64,000 nt of DNA from Euphorbia lathyris. Lineage: Eukaryota > Streptophyta > Magnoliopsida > Malpighiales > Euphorbiaceae. Position numbers and translations under genes: made by a program. How positions within the stretch are numbered: position 1 is the stretch's first letter; each line of letters opens with the position of its first letter. Location: the NCBI RefSeq assembly GCF_963576675.1, contig NC_088917.1, positions 79,098,610-79,162,609 of the forward strand, in the 5' to 3' direction. The notes below the pieces were generated by a model. That model did no database searches, was not told where the DNA came from, and was given only the letters and a program-made list of their open reading frames with translations. Of the stretch, positions 35,856-46,140 are shown one piece after another.

Positions 35856-36034
35856 TGATAAGAATCCCCATGAAAAATCATTCATCGCCATCCCCTACAA
35901 AAGAATCATTAAAGAGAAAAAAAATGGTGAAGAAAAAAAATCAAAATATTTACAAAAAAAAACGTTTAAATTAATAGAAGTTCGACTAGATTAATATTAC
36001 AATACTACCATCCCCGGCAACGGCGCCAAAAACT
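35856..36034 (-). other. leader of Athila-like element D, truncated
   Basis: Short non-coding stretch between the copia fragment and the primer site. The gag-pol that should follow on the minus strand is absent. Confidence 0.6.
36011..36028 (-). promoter_or_regulatory. primer binding site of element D
   Basis: Minus strand TGGCGCCGTTGCCGGGGA, the primer site usual for Athila, six bases from the LTR end. Confidence 0.92.
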
Positions 36035-36416
36035 TGATGCGCGTTTTACGTATACGTGCATGTGAAGGCAAGTGTACCTTAGTCGTGTATCAAGTAATAA
36101 AGTGTAAGTAGAGTATCGTTCTCACGATGATTGTGATTATAAGTATTAATCTATTTGCTTACTATCTATTATTTAAACAATCAAAATGTAGAGTTTGTTG
36201 GACAACCAAGTTAAGACTTAATTAAAAAGTGAGATGAAAATTATACAAAATTAGATAAGAGAATACTTATAATGAAAGAAACTAAGACTTCTAGCTTCAC
36301 TTAACCTCTTTGCTTGGTAATAACACTTAAACCTCTTTTAAGTCGTTTTATCCTTTTTAAGATGGCGATTTTTCTTATTAACTAATAGTTCTCGAGATTG
36401 GTTCTAAACTCTCGAC

Positions 36417-37065
36417 TAATTACTTTTCCTTGGTCCGGCTCAAGTAATTAATCAAGAGAAGCATAAGTTTTCTTAGTTCCAAACCTTCGATTTATTACTT
36501 TCCCTTGGTCCGGCTCAAGTAATAAATCTAACATTTGTAATAAGATTTAATCTACACCTTTTTAACCTACTTTACCTTGGTCCGGCTAAAGTGATTACTT
36601 AAGATTCAAGAAAAACCGCTTGAGTAATTAGTTCTAAACTTTCGATTAATTAATTACTTGGGAAAATTACATAGAAATTCATCTTTTAAAAATTACATAG
36701 AAAGTCATAATTTTAGATTATGTCAAACTAGTAAAAACATTACTTTTAATATATTTTAAGGATTAAAATTTATAAATTAGAAGTCTAGAATATATTTTTT
36801 AGGGTTTATGATTTATGAATTGGAGTCCAGAATTTTTAAATTATGATTTAAAATCATAATATATAGAGAATAATGACATATTAAGGATTAAGTTTGGTGA
36901 TATGACATAGTTGTAAATTTATACTTAATTATGATATTAATGTAATTGACCCTTATTACTTTCCCTTGGTCCGGTTCAAGTAATTAATCTAAAGAAGCAT
37001 TAAGTTTTCTTATTTCCAAACCTTCGATTTATTACTTTCCCTTGGTCCGGCTCAAGTAATAAATC
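36417..37065 (-). repeat. five ~40-bp hairpin units in LTR D
   Basis: Units centred on 'ccttggtccggctc' with inverted arms and a 16-nt spacer: 36417-36450 (TAATTACTT/AAGTAATTA), 36489-36528 (GATTTATTACTT/AAGTAATAAATC, 12 bp perfect), 36569-36592 (ACTTTA/TAAAGT, spacer 12), 36953-36990 (ATTACTT/AAGTAAT, left arm cut by the MITE) and 37026-37065 (GATTTATTACTT/AAGTAATAAATC). The arms differ between units but each stays self-complementary. Another repeat, 'gttctaaactttcgatta', lies between units. Confidence 0.88.
36660..36952. mobile_element. MULE-like MITE inside LTR D
   Basis: 293 bp; ends GGGAAAATTACAT and ATGTAATTGACCC (inverted, two mismatches). The flanks TAATTACTT (36651-36659) and TTATTACTT (36953-36961) are a 9-bp target duplication with one difference. 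It sits exactly in the arm of one of the hairpin units. Confidence 0.75.
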
Positions 37066-38236
37066 TAAGATTTGTAATAAGATTCATGAAAAACCTTGAA
37101 AAACCAATAAGCCACATTAAATGGTCATTAGGTCGAACTTATGAATTTCGATTAATCAATTTAATTAGGATCAATATAAACGATTAATTATATTCAAGTA
37201 GAGAGTTGGCCCATCTCCTACAAGCATTAAGAATCATAAGTTAGTTCTTAAAAAGGATAAAGATAACTTAAATAAGTTAGACGTAATTACCACATAATTA
37301 AGGTTAAGATCCTCTTTTAGCCTTAGTTAAGGAGGTTTTAGCCCATGGTTAGATTAAAACACACCTTAAAAAGATAGATAATGGAGTTCATAGTAATAAA
37401 AGAGATTAAAGTTTAGAAGAAACCGTAATGACGATTGTCGAATGAACTTCTTCGATAACTTAAAACTTACTTTTATTGAATGAACTCTTGCACAATAACA
37501 ACAATTACAACAACACAAACAACTGATTTTTGAAGAGAAAAATCAGCAAAACAACATTATAGAGGGAGAAATTAAGCTTAAGCTTGGTGTGTCTTCAAAT
37601 GGCACCCAAGGTCTCCTTTTATAGTAAAATGGCACACAAAATTCCAAAGACCAAGTCTCCTTATGGCCTCCCACTCCTTAATCTTCTGAATTTTTCATTT
37701 AAGAGAGGATGGTGGAAGACTTTGACAATTTAGGAGTTGAAATGTGTAAAGGTGGGAAAGGAATCATAGGCTTCAACATGTTCATCAACTTGGATAATTT
37801 TCTAGGCTTGATACACTTCGAACTTGGAGAAGTTATTATTAGTCACTTGTTCATCTTTCTCTTAGATTTCCAATGCATTTTGAATCGCCTCAATCCGAGT
37901 CCGTATGAGGGAGATACGTTGAAAATACAAAAATGTGTCAAATCTGTCCTAGTGTAAACAAGTAGACTTTTATCTTACAGCACACATCCGCGACGAAGTG
38001 TATGATGATGTCACTAAAAGTCCTTTTTTCTGGTCCCTTTTACTCCCGAGTTGTCGCCTTAAGTCCCGACTTGGTTATTTGTACCGAAAACCTTGCGAAA
38101 GTGCCTAAAAACACACAAAGTGGCTTAGATACATAAAATGAAGAAAATATACAAAAACCATTATTAAAATTTATTAAAATGATACAAAATAACTAATAAT
38201 TAAATACTAAAAATGCTACAAATTACGACGATAACA

Positions 38237-38752
38237 ACTGGATCAAGAGATAAACAAGTTATGAAAAGAGTAAGAAAATCCCTTTCAGGAACCTGTGTAC
38301 CACTGCAGGCATCTTCCTAGGACTTAAGGAGGAACCTTGAATAATCCTTGGTGAGCGAAGCTTCGAATGTTCTTCAATGGAGGATAAAGGAGATGTAGGA
38401 GGTGGAGAAGATTCTTCAAGGGGGAAAGCTAGGGTTTTTACACAAGAGAAATATGGAAAAACTAAAACTAAAAACAAAAAATTGATAGGTGAAAATCTGA
38501 TTACAAAAACTGGACTACAAAAACTGGATTAATTATTTCTAACAAATGGAGCTATTTATAATGAAAAACTAAAACCTATTCCTAATAAAAGACTAAATAA
38601 AAAACTATTACTAATGAAAGACTAATTAATAAAAAGCTTTCCTAATGAAATACTAATTAATAAAAAGTTATTCTAATGAAAAACTAACTCTAATATTATC
38701 TAATAAAAACTAATTTATCTTTGAGGATAAAAAAATCTAATTATTTAAATAT
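38237..38752 (-). repeat. 3' LTR of Athila-like element C, distal piece
   Basis: Matches 53061-53525 of the 5' LTR of C, with small indels including an extra ~40-bp 'aatgaaagactaattaataaaaag' unit. Cut at the right by the Tat element (resumes at 49168) and at the left by element D. The rest of this LTR (equivalent to 52439-53060) is missing. Confidence 0.85.
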
Positions 38753-39458
38753 TGTTTGCACCATAATTTAATTTTTTGGCTTTTATATACTTTTAATATA
38801 TTAATTGGCCTAACTTATGCCTAAGTAGATTTTTCAATAGTGAATATCGGAGGAAAACTATTTTCTAAGGTGAACCTCAAGGGAAACCTAAGGTAAATCA
38901 AAGGGACATCAGAAGACCAAATAATATTTTAACGTGTATTTTTGAGCCAATTAGAATGCAGGAAAATTAGAGAGCGTCATAAGGAATCCATCGTGAAAGT
39001 CAAGTGGAGCAGTTATTCAAGACGTGGTTTGAATGTGGAGAACATGACTTGTGGAAACAAGCAGGAAGTTACCTCCAACGTCTATTAAAGGAAGAAATCA
39101 CGATGAAACAAGGCAATCAACCAACTCAACAACTCAACAAACCGAAGCAAAAACTCTAGCAAATTATCTCTAGACTTCAGCAATTTACAATTCTCAGTTT
39201 ATTCCCTTAGATTCAATTTTCATTCAAGTTCAATTTCATTCAAGCTTCCAGTACAATTTTATTTTATTTGTTCTTAATCATTTTCTGTAAGGTCGGTATC
39301 GTTTTGATAATCGAATCTTTTAGGAATTTTCGGTCTCTTTATTCCGTACAATCGTTTGATAATTAGAAGTTAGTTAAGCGCAACTCAATTTCACTCCATA
39401 GTTCGAGAATACTATAATTCTCTGGCACGCCCGCAATTTCCCACAAAAGAGCCAAAAA
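38753..39458 (+). repeat. 5' LTR of the Tat element
   Basis: TGTTTGCACCATAATTTAAT to CACAAAAGAGCCAAA. The last bases differ from the 3' LTR (A for C before the terminal A), so the end is set by alignment. Confidence 0.93.
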
Positions 39459-39525
39459 AAAATTGGCACACTCGATGGGACATCACAAAAGAGTCAAACA
39501 AAAATTGGCACGCTCGGTGGGACAT
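39442..39525 (+). repeat. 42-bp tandem duplication of LTR end plus primer site
   Basis: Two head-to-tail copies (39442-39483, 39484-39525), each with the LTR-end sequence CACAAAAGAG and a primer site. The first reads TTGGCACACTCGATGGGAC (39463-39481), the second TTGGCACGCTCGGTGGGAC (39505-39523). The second is closer to the expected primer site and keeps AAACA, like the 3' LTR end. Confidence 0.9.
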
Positions 39526-39532
39526 AATCACA

Positions 39533-41725
39533 ATGCCGCCGAAGAAAAACGATAAGAGCAACAAAGATCCTGTAGTTGCAAGTTCTGAAGAAGAGGAGGT
39601 CATGGCAACAGGCAATGTTCCACATATGGTGGAACGAATTGAAGCGGAAAAGGTTGCTAGCCCTAGAGGAGAATCATGGATCTCTACAGAGATCCAAAAT
39701 TCACCATTCTTGGAGAGGCGTTTCAGTTCCATCGAGAAGAATATGGAAGCTCTACGGAGTGACATAGATTTGAAGATGGATAAAATACTCCAGAAGTTGT
39801 CAGAACCAGGGGTAATCAAGAATGGAGAAAACCATGGTCCTCAAGGTTCCCCAGATTTCAATGGGGGACGTGGGTCGTCCGGCGCTGAGAAGTATCAAAT
39901 TCCACCATTGAGGGACGACGTTGTCTTGCAGAAGGCCGCTAGTTCAGCAGGCCGAGAAAATACTGGTAAGTCACCCGTTTCTCAATATTTTGGAAACACT
40001 AATCCTACCTCCCACACAGCTTCATATCATGAGGAGGCAGGAGGCCACCATATCACTGGGGACATAGGGGGAAACTATAGAGGCAATGGAAGGAACACTG
40101 GATTTCTTCATATGCCTTACGGTCACCATCAGAATGGCATGCCTCAACAAGTTCCAGCATTCAATATGGAGGCTGTGAGAGAAGTTGTCCAAGAGCTGTA
40201 TGGGCCTGGCCTTCGTCAAGTTGGCCGCCCTGAGTTCCACAAGCCTTACCCTAATGCGATTGACATGGAGAATCCTTACCCAAGGGGGTACAGAGTACCT
40301 GACTTCTCCCTATTCTCTGGGGAAGATGGGTTGTCAACTTTGGAGCACGTAGCAAGGTTCACGATCCAGTGTGGAGAACTTGCCAACTACCCTAACTTCA
40401 ACCATCTCAAGTTGAGGCTCTTCCCAAATTCTCTGATGGGACTAGCCTTCACTTGGTATGCTACTCTCCCTAAAGACTCCATCCATGGTTGGCAAGATAT
40501 GGAGAGGCAATTTCACACTCAATTCTTCCGAGCAGAGCCAGAAGTGTGTGTTGCAGAACTTTCTAGGCTTACTCAGAAGGGAGGTGAAAGAGCAGACCAG
40601 TTCATTGCTTGTTTTAAAAAGATGAGGAACAGATGCAATGTCTATCTCCCAGAGGTGGAGTACGTGAAGATGGCCCAGAGAGGACTTGACGTCGAGCTGA
40701 GGAAGAAGTTCCAAGGAATGGAGTTCAGAGACTTTTATGAGTTAGCTGCCAAGGTGACAGAGTACGAAGATCTCTTGAGGAAAGAGAGTCATAGAAAGAA
40801 GAGTGCCATGGGAACTTATTGCCAAGAAATATACCACGAGGTTGTAGTGGCAGATCTTAAAAGTACAGGGACTCATGTTTGCCCCTTACTCCAGTCCACC
40901 GGAGGACATGATGCAGCAAAGAAATCTTTCAACGATAAACCTCCGCAATTCAGCTTTGATGTGTCCAAGAGTGATGCTCTCTTTGACTTTCTCCTAAAGG
41001 AGAAGTTTATTACTTTGCCTGCAGGTCATAAAATGCCAACAAAAGAAGAAACCAAAGGGAAGACATATTGCAAGTATCATGATTCCTGGAATCATACAAC
41101 AAACAATTGTTGGGGCTTCAGGAATGCAGTTCAGGAAAGAATCAACAAGGGAATTCTTAAGTTCCCAGAGAAGAAAGAAGCAATGTTGGTTGATGAAGAA
41201 CCTTTTCCACCGGTGGTGACTATGAACATGGTGGCAGTAGATATGCGAGATGTCCTCAATAGGAAGAAAGAAGACCTTCGTTTGAGACTTACAGAGTCCA
41301 AGAAGGAGAAAGGCAGAAGTTACCATACTTGGATCCCTAAGGAGTATCTCAGAGGTCCTGATGAACTTCAGGCTAACATCAAGGAGCAAGGGGGGCAGAA
41401 GTCAAAAATTCGAGTAGAAGTGAAGAGCATCGGAGGGAATCACTATGAAAGAAGGGTTCAGACTGAGAGGAATCAAAAACCTCTAAAAAGTGAATTTCAC
41501 CAAGAGAAGTATTCCCCAACTGCCAATCAGAGGAGACCTCGTTTTGTGGTGCCTCAAGCAGAAACTTCTGGTAAGTGGCGCGTGGTGCGCCATAAAAAGT
41601 TCCCCCAACCTCTTATAAGAACACAGAAGAGAAGGATGCAACGTAAGAGGGCAGCTGTTGAAAGACACCATGATGAGAAAGATGAAGTAAGGGAACCGGT
41701 AAAAAAAAGAAGTGCAAGCTGGTGA
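39533..41725 (+). pseudogene. gag: gag of the Tat element, frameshifted at its end
   Basis: 730 codons from ATG 39533. Basic N-terminus MPPKKNDKSNKD, an acidic/coiled region (SIEKNMEALRSDIDLKMDKI), Retrotrans_gag domain at about residues 245-420 (FTWYATLPKDSIHGWQDMER, QFFRAEPEV), and a Tat-type zinc-binding motif CKYHDSWNHTTNNC near residue 513. The tail is very basic. The frame is lost in the A8 run at 41702-41709: one extra base moves the continuation to frame 3. The cut protein would still include all gag domains. Confidence 0.9.
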
Positions 41726-42608
41726 TCCAGAGTCAATAGTTCCAGAGGAGGAGCCAGAGGAAATCATTCAAAATGTGCGAATAGGTGACATGGTGATACC
41801 TATCAGGTGTGCAACAGCATCAGTGACATTGCCAGCTGATTTCCTATGAAATTCGATGGATCATCATGCTGAAGAGGAGAATAGTTCACCTGTTCCTGAG
41901 AAGAGGGATTCATTCACCAGTGGGGTCACAATTCAATCGAGTGGCCCGGGAGAACCAAAAAGAGTAGTTTTTGAGAAACCTGCAAATAGCATGACCAAAC
42001 ACATCAGGCCTCTTTACATCAAGGCACATCTAAATGGCAAGCCAGTATCAAAAGTACTGATCGATAATGGCTCTGCAGTGAATATCATGCCATTTAGGAT
42101 GATGAAGACCCTGAGGAAGTCAATAGAAGATCTAATTGTCACAGAGGTTATGGTGTCAGCTTTCACAAGGGAAACCACCAAAACCTTAGGAGTTCTGCCA
42201 GTAGATATTACTGTGGGAAGCAACACATCTATGGCAGCATTCTTCATTGTTGATTCAATAGCAAGCTATCAAATCTTGCTAGGGAGAGACTGGATTCATG
42301 CCAATTGGTGTGTGCCGTCCTCACTCCATCAATTCTTGCTTTTTTGGAAAGGAAATGAAGTAGAAGTTGTCTGGGCAGATGGGAAACCATTTACAACTCA
42401 AGCTGATTCCGTGGAGGCAAGGTACTATGATGGAGCTGTGGGTCCAATAGAGTTCAGAGGTGAAAGCAAGAGAGGAGGACCCAAAAGTATCACCTGGAAG
42501 AAGCAATGTCAGAACAAAGGGAAAGCTATCCTCCAACCATCAGCCATCATTCCATCCAAAGCTTGGGGAGCGTTAGGAGAACCGATCATCGAAGAAATCG
42601 ATGATTAG
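41710..42608 (+). pseudogene. protease region of the Tat element
   Basis: Frame 3. An acidic segment (SIVPEEEPEEIIQ) is followed by TGA at 41847-41849, then from 41856 an open stretch of 250 codons with the aspartic protease core VLIDNGSAVNIMPFRMM and the ILLGRDWIHAN block. The stop at 42606-42608 overlaps the start of the pol ORF by 8 bases (ATGATTAG). Two breaks (frameshift and TGA) separate it from gag. Confidence 0.87.
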
Positions 42609-45600
42609 TAAGCATAATGAGAAAGAAATGGCAGTAGATGCCGCTGCCATACAAAAAGCCCAAGTGCAGCAGGTGTTGGACGAATTGCAGAAGGGAGAAT
42701 GTCTAGAGGCTCTGGGTGCTGAAGTAATCTATGAAGAAGAGCCTTTGGAAGAAGAAAGTGAAAACGTCATCCAGATAGATGAATTGAAACCAGCTCCTTC
42801 ACCACTAGAGGATGACAGATCATTGGCCAGAGATCCATTGGAGGAAGTGAACTTGGGAACTTCTGAGAACCCAAGATATACATACATCAGTAGTCTTTTG
42901 GATCCACACATCAAAGAGAGACTCATTGCATTGTTGCAAGAGTACAAGGATTGCTTTGCATGGGAGTATCATGAGATGCCTGGACTTAGTAGAAAGTTGG
43001 TGGAGCATCGTCTGCCAATGAAGCCAGAATTCAAACCTTATAAACAACCTCCTAGAAGAATGTCCAAAGACGTAGAATTGAAGGTGAAGGAAGAAATTGA
43101 AAAGTTGCTGAAAGCTGGATTCATAAGACCCATCAGGTATGCTCAATGGTTATCTAATGTTGTACCGGTGGTAAAGAAGAATGGCAAGCTACGAGTTTGT
43201 GTGGACTTCAGAGACCTTAATACAGCAACTCCGAAGGATGTGTATGTGATGCCCATGGCAGACATGTTGGTGGATACAGTAGCTAACAATAAGCTTTTAT
43301 CTTTTTTAGATTGTGTGGCAGGATATAATCAAATTGCCATTGCTGAAGAAGATACTTCAAAGACCGCCTTTCGATGTCCAGGAGCTATTGGGACATTTGA
43401 GTGGCTGGTCATGCCTTTTGGCTTGAAGAATGCAGGTGCTACCTACCAAAGAGCAACGAATGCCATTTTCCATGATATGATTGGAAAAAATCTTGAGGTT
43501 TACATCGATGACATCGTCATAAAGTCCAAAAAAGAAATGGAGCACATAGATCACTTGAGATGTGGTTTTCAAAGGATGAGGGAGCATCAACTAAAACTCA
43601 ATCCCCTCAAGTGTGCTTTGGGGGTGAAACCTGGAAACTTCCTTGGGTTCCTGGTGCACCAAAGAGGCGTGGAGATAGATCAGAACAAAGCCAAGGCGAT
43701 CATGGAGTCCAAATCCCCTCAAACAAAAAAGGAGCTTCAGCGGTTCTTGGGGCAAGTGAATTATCTCAGGAGGTTCATCTCCAACTTGGCTGGAAAATCT
43801 AAGACATTTTCTGATTTGCTGCGGTTAAAGAAAGAAGATGAATTCAAATGGGAGGAACACCATCAGCAAGCCTTCCAGAGTATCAAAGAGTATCTATGCA
43901 AACCTCCTGTACTTATGCCGCCAAGGCCAGGTGTACCTCTGAAACTTTATCTATCTGCCGCTCATGATTCCATTGGATGCTTGTTAGCACAAAACAATTC
44001 CAAAGGATATGAGCAGGCAATATATTATTTGAGTAGATTCTTGAATGCAACTGAGGTAAAATATTCACCAATTGAGAAACTCTGCCTTACATTGTATTTT
44101 GCTTGTACCAAACTGCGACATTATATGATTGGGGCAAGGGTGTTGGTGGTATCTCAAACTGACTTGATCAAGTACATGTTGAATAAGCCGCTCATAACTG
44201 GGAGGATTGGAAAGTGGTCGCTGGCTTTGGCAGAGTTTACTCTGGTGTACTATCCTCAAAAATCTGTGAAGGGCCAAGCACTTGCAGATTTCCTTGTAGA
44301 TCACCCTTGTCTTGATGTGAAGGATGAAATAGATCAAGATCTACCAATCTTCAGTGTTGAAAAATCCCGCTGGATTTTGAAATTTGATGGATCTAGCACC
44401 GAGACATCTGCAGGAGCAGGAGTAGTCATTATATCCCCTATGGGAACCAAAACAACAATGACGTTCAACCTGGATTTCAAATGTACGAACAATCAGGCTG
44501 GATATGAAGTTGTGGTCATTGGCCTGGAGATCTTGAGGGAGTTAGGAGCAGATGAAGTCTTGATCCAAGGGGATTCCCAACTCGTGCTGAGGCAACTATC
44601 AGGAGAATACAAATGCACTAGTCTCAGCTTAGCTCCATATTATACAGCCGATGTTCAACTACTGCAGGAATTCAATGATTTCTCCTTTCTTCATGTTCCA
44701 AGAGAGATGAACTGGGAGGCTAATGAGCTAGCTCAAATAGCCTCTGGTTTGAAAATGTCAGAAGAACTCACCCATAAGTTGATAATGATCAAGAAGCTCA
44801 GACATCCTTCCATCATGGAGAGGGGAATTCAAGTGGAGACATTCAATACAAATGTCAATCTAGCTAGTGACTGGAGGAGTCCCATCAAGGAGTATTTGTC
44901 GAACCCAGGAAGACGAGTACCTTATTCCCTCAAGATTAGAGCATTGAACTTCTTATTGATGGAAGGTGACTTGTACCGCAAAAATGTAGATGGACTTTTG
45001 CTGAAATGCTTAGGATTTCCAGATAGCATGGAAGTTATGAAACAAGTCCACGAAGGAGTATGTGGAGCTCATCAGGCAGGCATCAAGATGAAGTGGCTCA
45101 TAAGGAGACATGGGTACTTCTGGCCATCTATGCTGAAGGATTGTATGTCTTATGCAAAAGGATGCCGCCAATGTCAAAGATATGGGCAGATTCAAAGAGT
45201 TCCTGCAAATGAGATGTACGCAGTCGTCAAACCATGGCCCTTCAGAGGATGGGCAATTGATTTGATAGGGAAAATTTATCCTGCATCATCAAAAGGGCAC
45301 AACTTCATGATCGTGGCAACAAACTACTTCACAAAATGGGTGGAAGCCTTACCAATAAAGAAAGTGGACCAAAGAGATGTTGTGAAGTTCATCAAGGAGA
45401 ACATCATTCATAGGTATGGGATCCCTCAGTCAATTACCACAGACCAAGGAACCATGTTCACCGGAGATGACATGAAGGACTTCATGGAAGAGTATGGAAT
45501 CAAGTTGTTGCACTCTACTCCTCATTATCCACAAGCTAATGGTCAAGCTGAGGCCTCCAACAAAGTTCTCATCAACATCCTTGAAAAGATGATCGAAGAT

Positions 45601-46140
45601 AACCCTAGGGAATGGCACGTCTTACTTTCAGAAACTTTATGGGCATACAGAACATCAAAAAGGAGTGCCACAGGCGTCAGTCCTTTCTCATTAACATATG
45701 GACATGATGTCGTGCTTCCTATAGAGGTAGTAGTGACGTCCCTCCGAGTAGCCAGACAAAATGAACTCACTCCAGCAGAATACACAGAGGCTATGATGAT
45801 GGAACTTGAAGGATCTGATGAAGCTAGAATGCAAGCACTTGATCGAATGATCGCCCAGAAAAAGAAAGTAACCAAAGCATACAATAAGAGAGTGAAGAAA
45901 AAGACCTTTGAAGAAGGAGACATGGTTTGGAAACTCATCTTACCAATTGGGACTAAAGATAGAGCATATGGAAAATGGTCTCCAAATTGGGAAGGACCAT
46001 TCAAAGTCTTCCAAGTTCTAAAAGGAAACTCTTATTGGTTAGCCAGCTTGCAAGGGGAGCCACATAAGAGGTTCATCAATGGAAAGTACCTCAAGAAATT
46101 CTATCCCACCCTTTGGGAACGGAGGGAGCATCAGCCATAG
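42601..46140 (+). CDS. pol: pol of the Tat element: RT, RNase H, second RNase H, integrase
   Basis: One open frame of 1179 codons. RT from about residue 115 (FAWEYHEMPGL), with LRVCVDFRDLN and catalytic YIDD at residues 301-304. The first RNase H (about 440-570) is eroded. The second, archaeal-type RNase H (about 590-720) keeps FDGSSTETSAGAGVV, the GLEILRELGADE helix and QGDSQLV. Integrase follows: HHCC finger (HEGVCGAHQAG near 815, CRQCQRYG near 857), core D (WAIDLIG, ~886), D (TTDQGTMFTG, ~947), E (ANGQAEASN, ~983), then a C-terminal domain ending at TLWERREHQP. The frame differs from the upstream protease frame, so it would need a frameshift or re-initiation at the overlapping ATGATTAG, if the overlap is natural. 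Confidence 0.95.
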   Translation: MISKHNEKEMAVDAAAIQKAQVQQVLDELQKGECLEALGAEVIYEEEPLEEESENVIQIDELKPAPSPLEDDRSLARDPLEEVNLGTSENPRYTYISSLLDPHIKERLIALLQEYKDCFAWEYHEMPGLSRKLVEHRLPMKPEFKPYKQPPRRMSKDVELKVKEEIEKLLKAGFIRPIRYAQWLSNVVPVVKKNGKLRVCVDFRDLNTATPKDVYVMPMADMLVDTVANNKLLSFLDCVAGYNQIAIAEEDTSKTAFRCPGAIGTFEWLVMPFGLKNAGATYQRATNAIFHDMIGKNLEVYIDDIVIKSKKEMEHIDHLRCGFQRMREHQLKLNPLKCALGVKPGNFLGFLVHQRGVEIDQNKAKAIMESKSPQTKKELQRFLGQVNYLRRFISNLAGKSKTFSDLLRLKKEDEFKWEEHHQQAFQSIKEYLCKPPVLMPPRPGVPLKLYLSAAHDSIGCLLAQNNSKGYEQAIYYLSRFLNATEVKYSPIEKLCLTLYFACTKLRHYMIGARVLVVSQTDLIKYMLNKPLITGRIGKWSLALAEFTLVYYPQKSVKGQALADFLVDHPCLDVKDEIDQDLPIFSVEKSRWILKFDGSSTETSAGAGVVIISPMGTKTTMTFNLDFKCTNNQAGYEVVVIGLEILRELGADEVLIQGDSQLVLRQLSGEYKCTSLSLAPYYTADVQLLQEFNDFSFLHVPREMNWEANELAQIASGLKMSEELTHKLIMIKKLRHPSIMERGIQVETFNTNVNLASDWRSPIKEYLSNPGRRVPYSLKIRALNFLLMEGDLYRKNVDGLLLKCLGFPDSMEVMKQVHEGVCGAHQAGIKMKWLIRRHGYFWPSMLKDCMSYAKGCRQCQRYGQIQRVPANEMYAVVKPWPFRGWAIDLIGKIYPASSKGHNFMIVATNYFTKWVEALPIKKVDQRDVVKFIKENIIHRYGIPQSITTDQGTMFTGDDMKDFMEEYGIKLLHSTPHYPQANGQAEASNKVLINILEKMIEDNPREWHVLLSETLWAYRTSKRSATGVSPFSLTYGHDVVLPIEVVVTSLRVARQNELTPAEYTEAMMMELEGSDEARMQALDRMIAQKKKVTKAYNKRVKKKTFEEGDMVWKLILPIGTKDRAYGKWSPNWEGPFKVFQVLKGNSYWLASLQGEPHKRFINGKYLKKFYPTLWERREHQP

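Larger units (their letters stand above)
36035..38236 (-). repeat. 5' LTR of Athila-like element D
   Basis: About 2.2 kb including a 293-bp MITE. On the plus strand it begins TGATGCGCG beside the primer site and ends GATAACA, i.e. TGTTATCGTC...GCATCA on its own strand. At 38237 the sequence switches exactly to the LTR of element C (ACTGGATCAAGAG, as at 53061), so D was inserted into C. A TATA box (minus CTATAAAAGG) is at 37615-37624. The ORF at 37709-37957 is inside this LTR and has no recognised content. Confidence 0.82.

Noticed and set aside
37709..37957. 82-codon ORF
   Set aside because: Inside LTR D with no recognised motif; chance ORF.
45543..46004. 153-codon minus-strand ORF
   Set aside because: Shadow of the Tat integrase C-terminal region.
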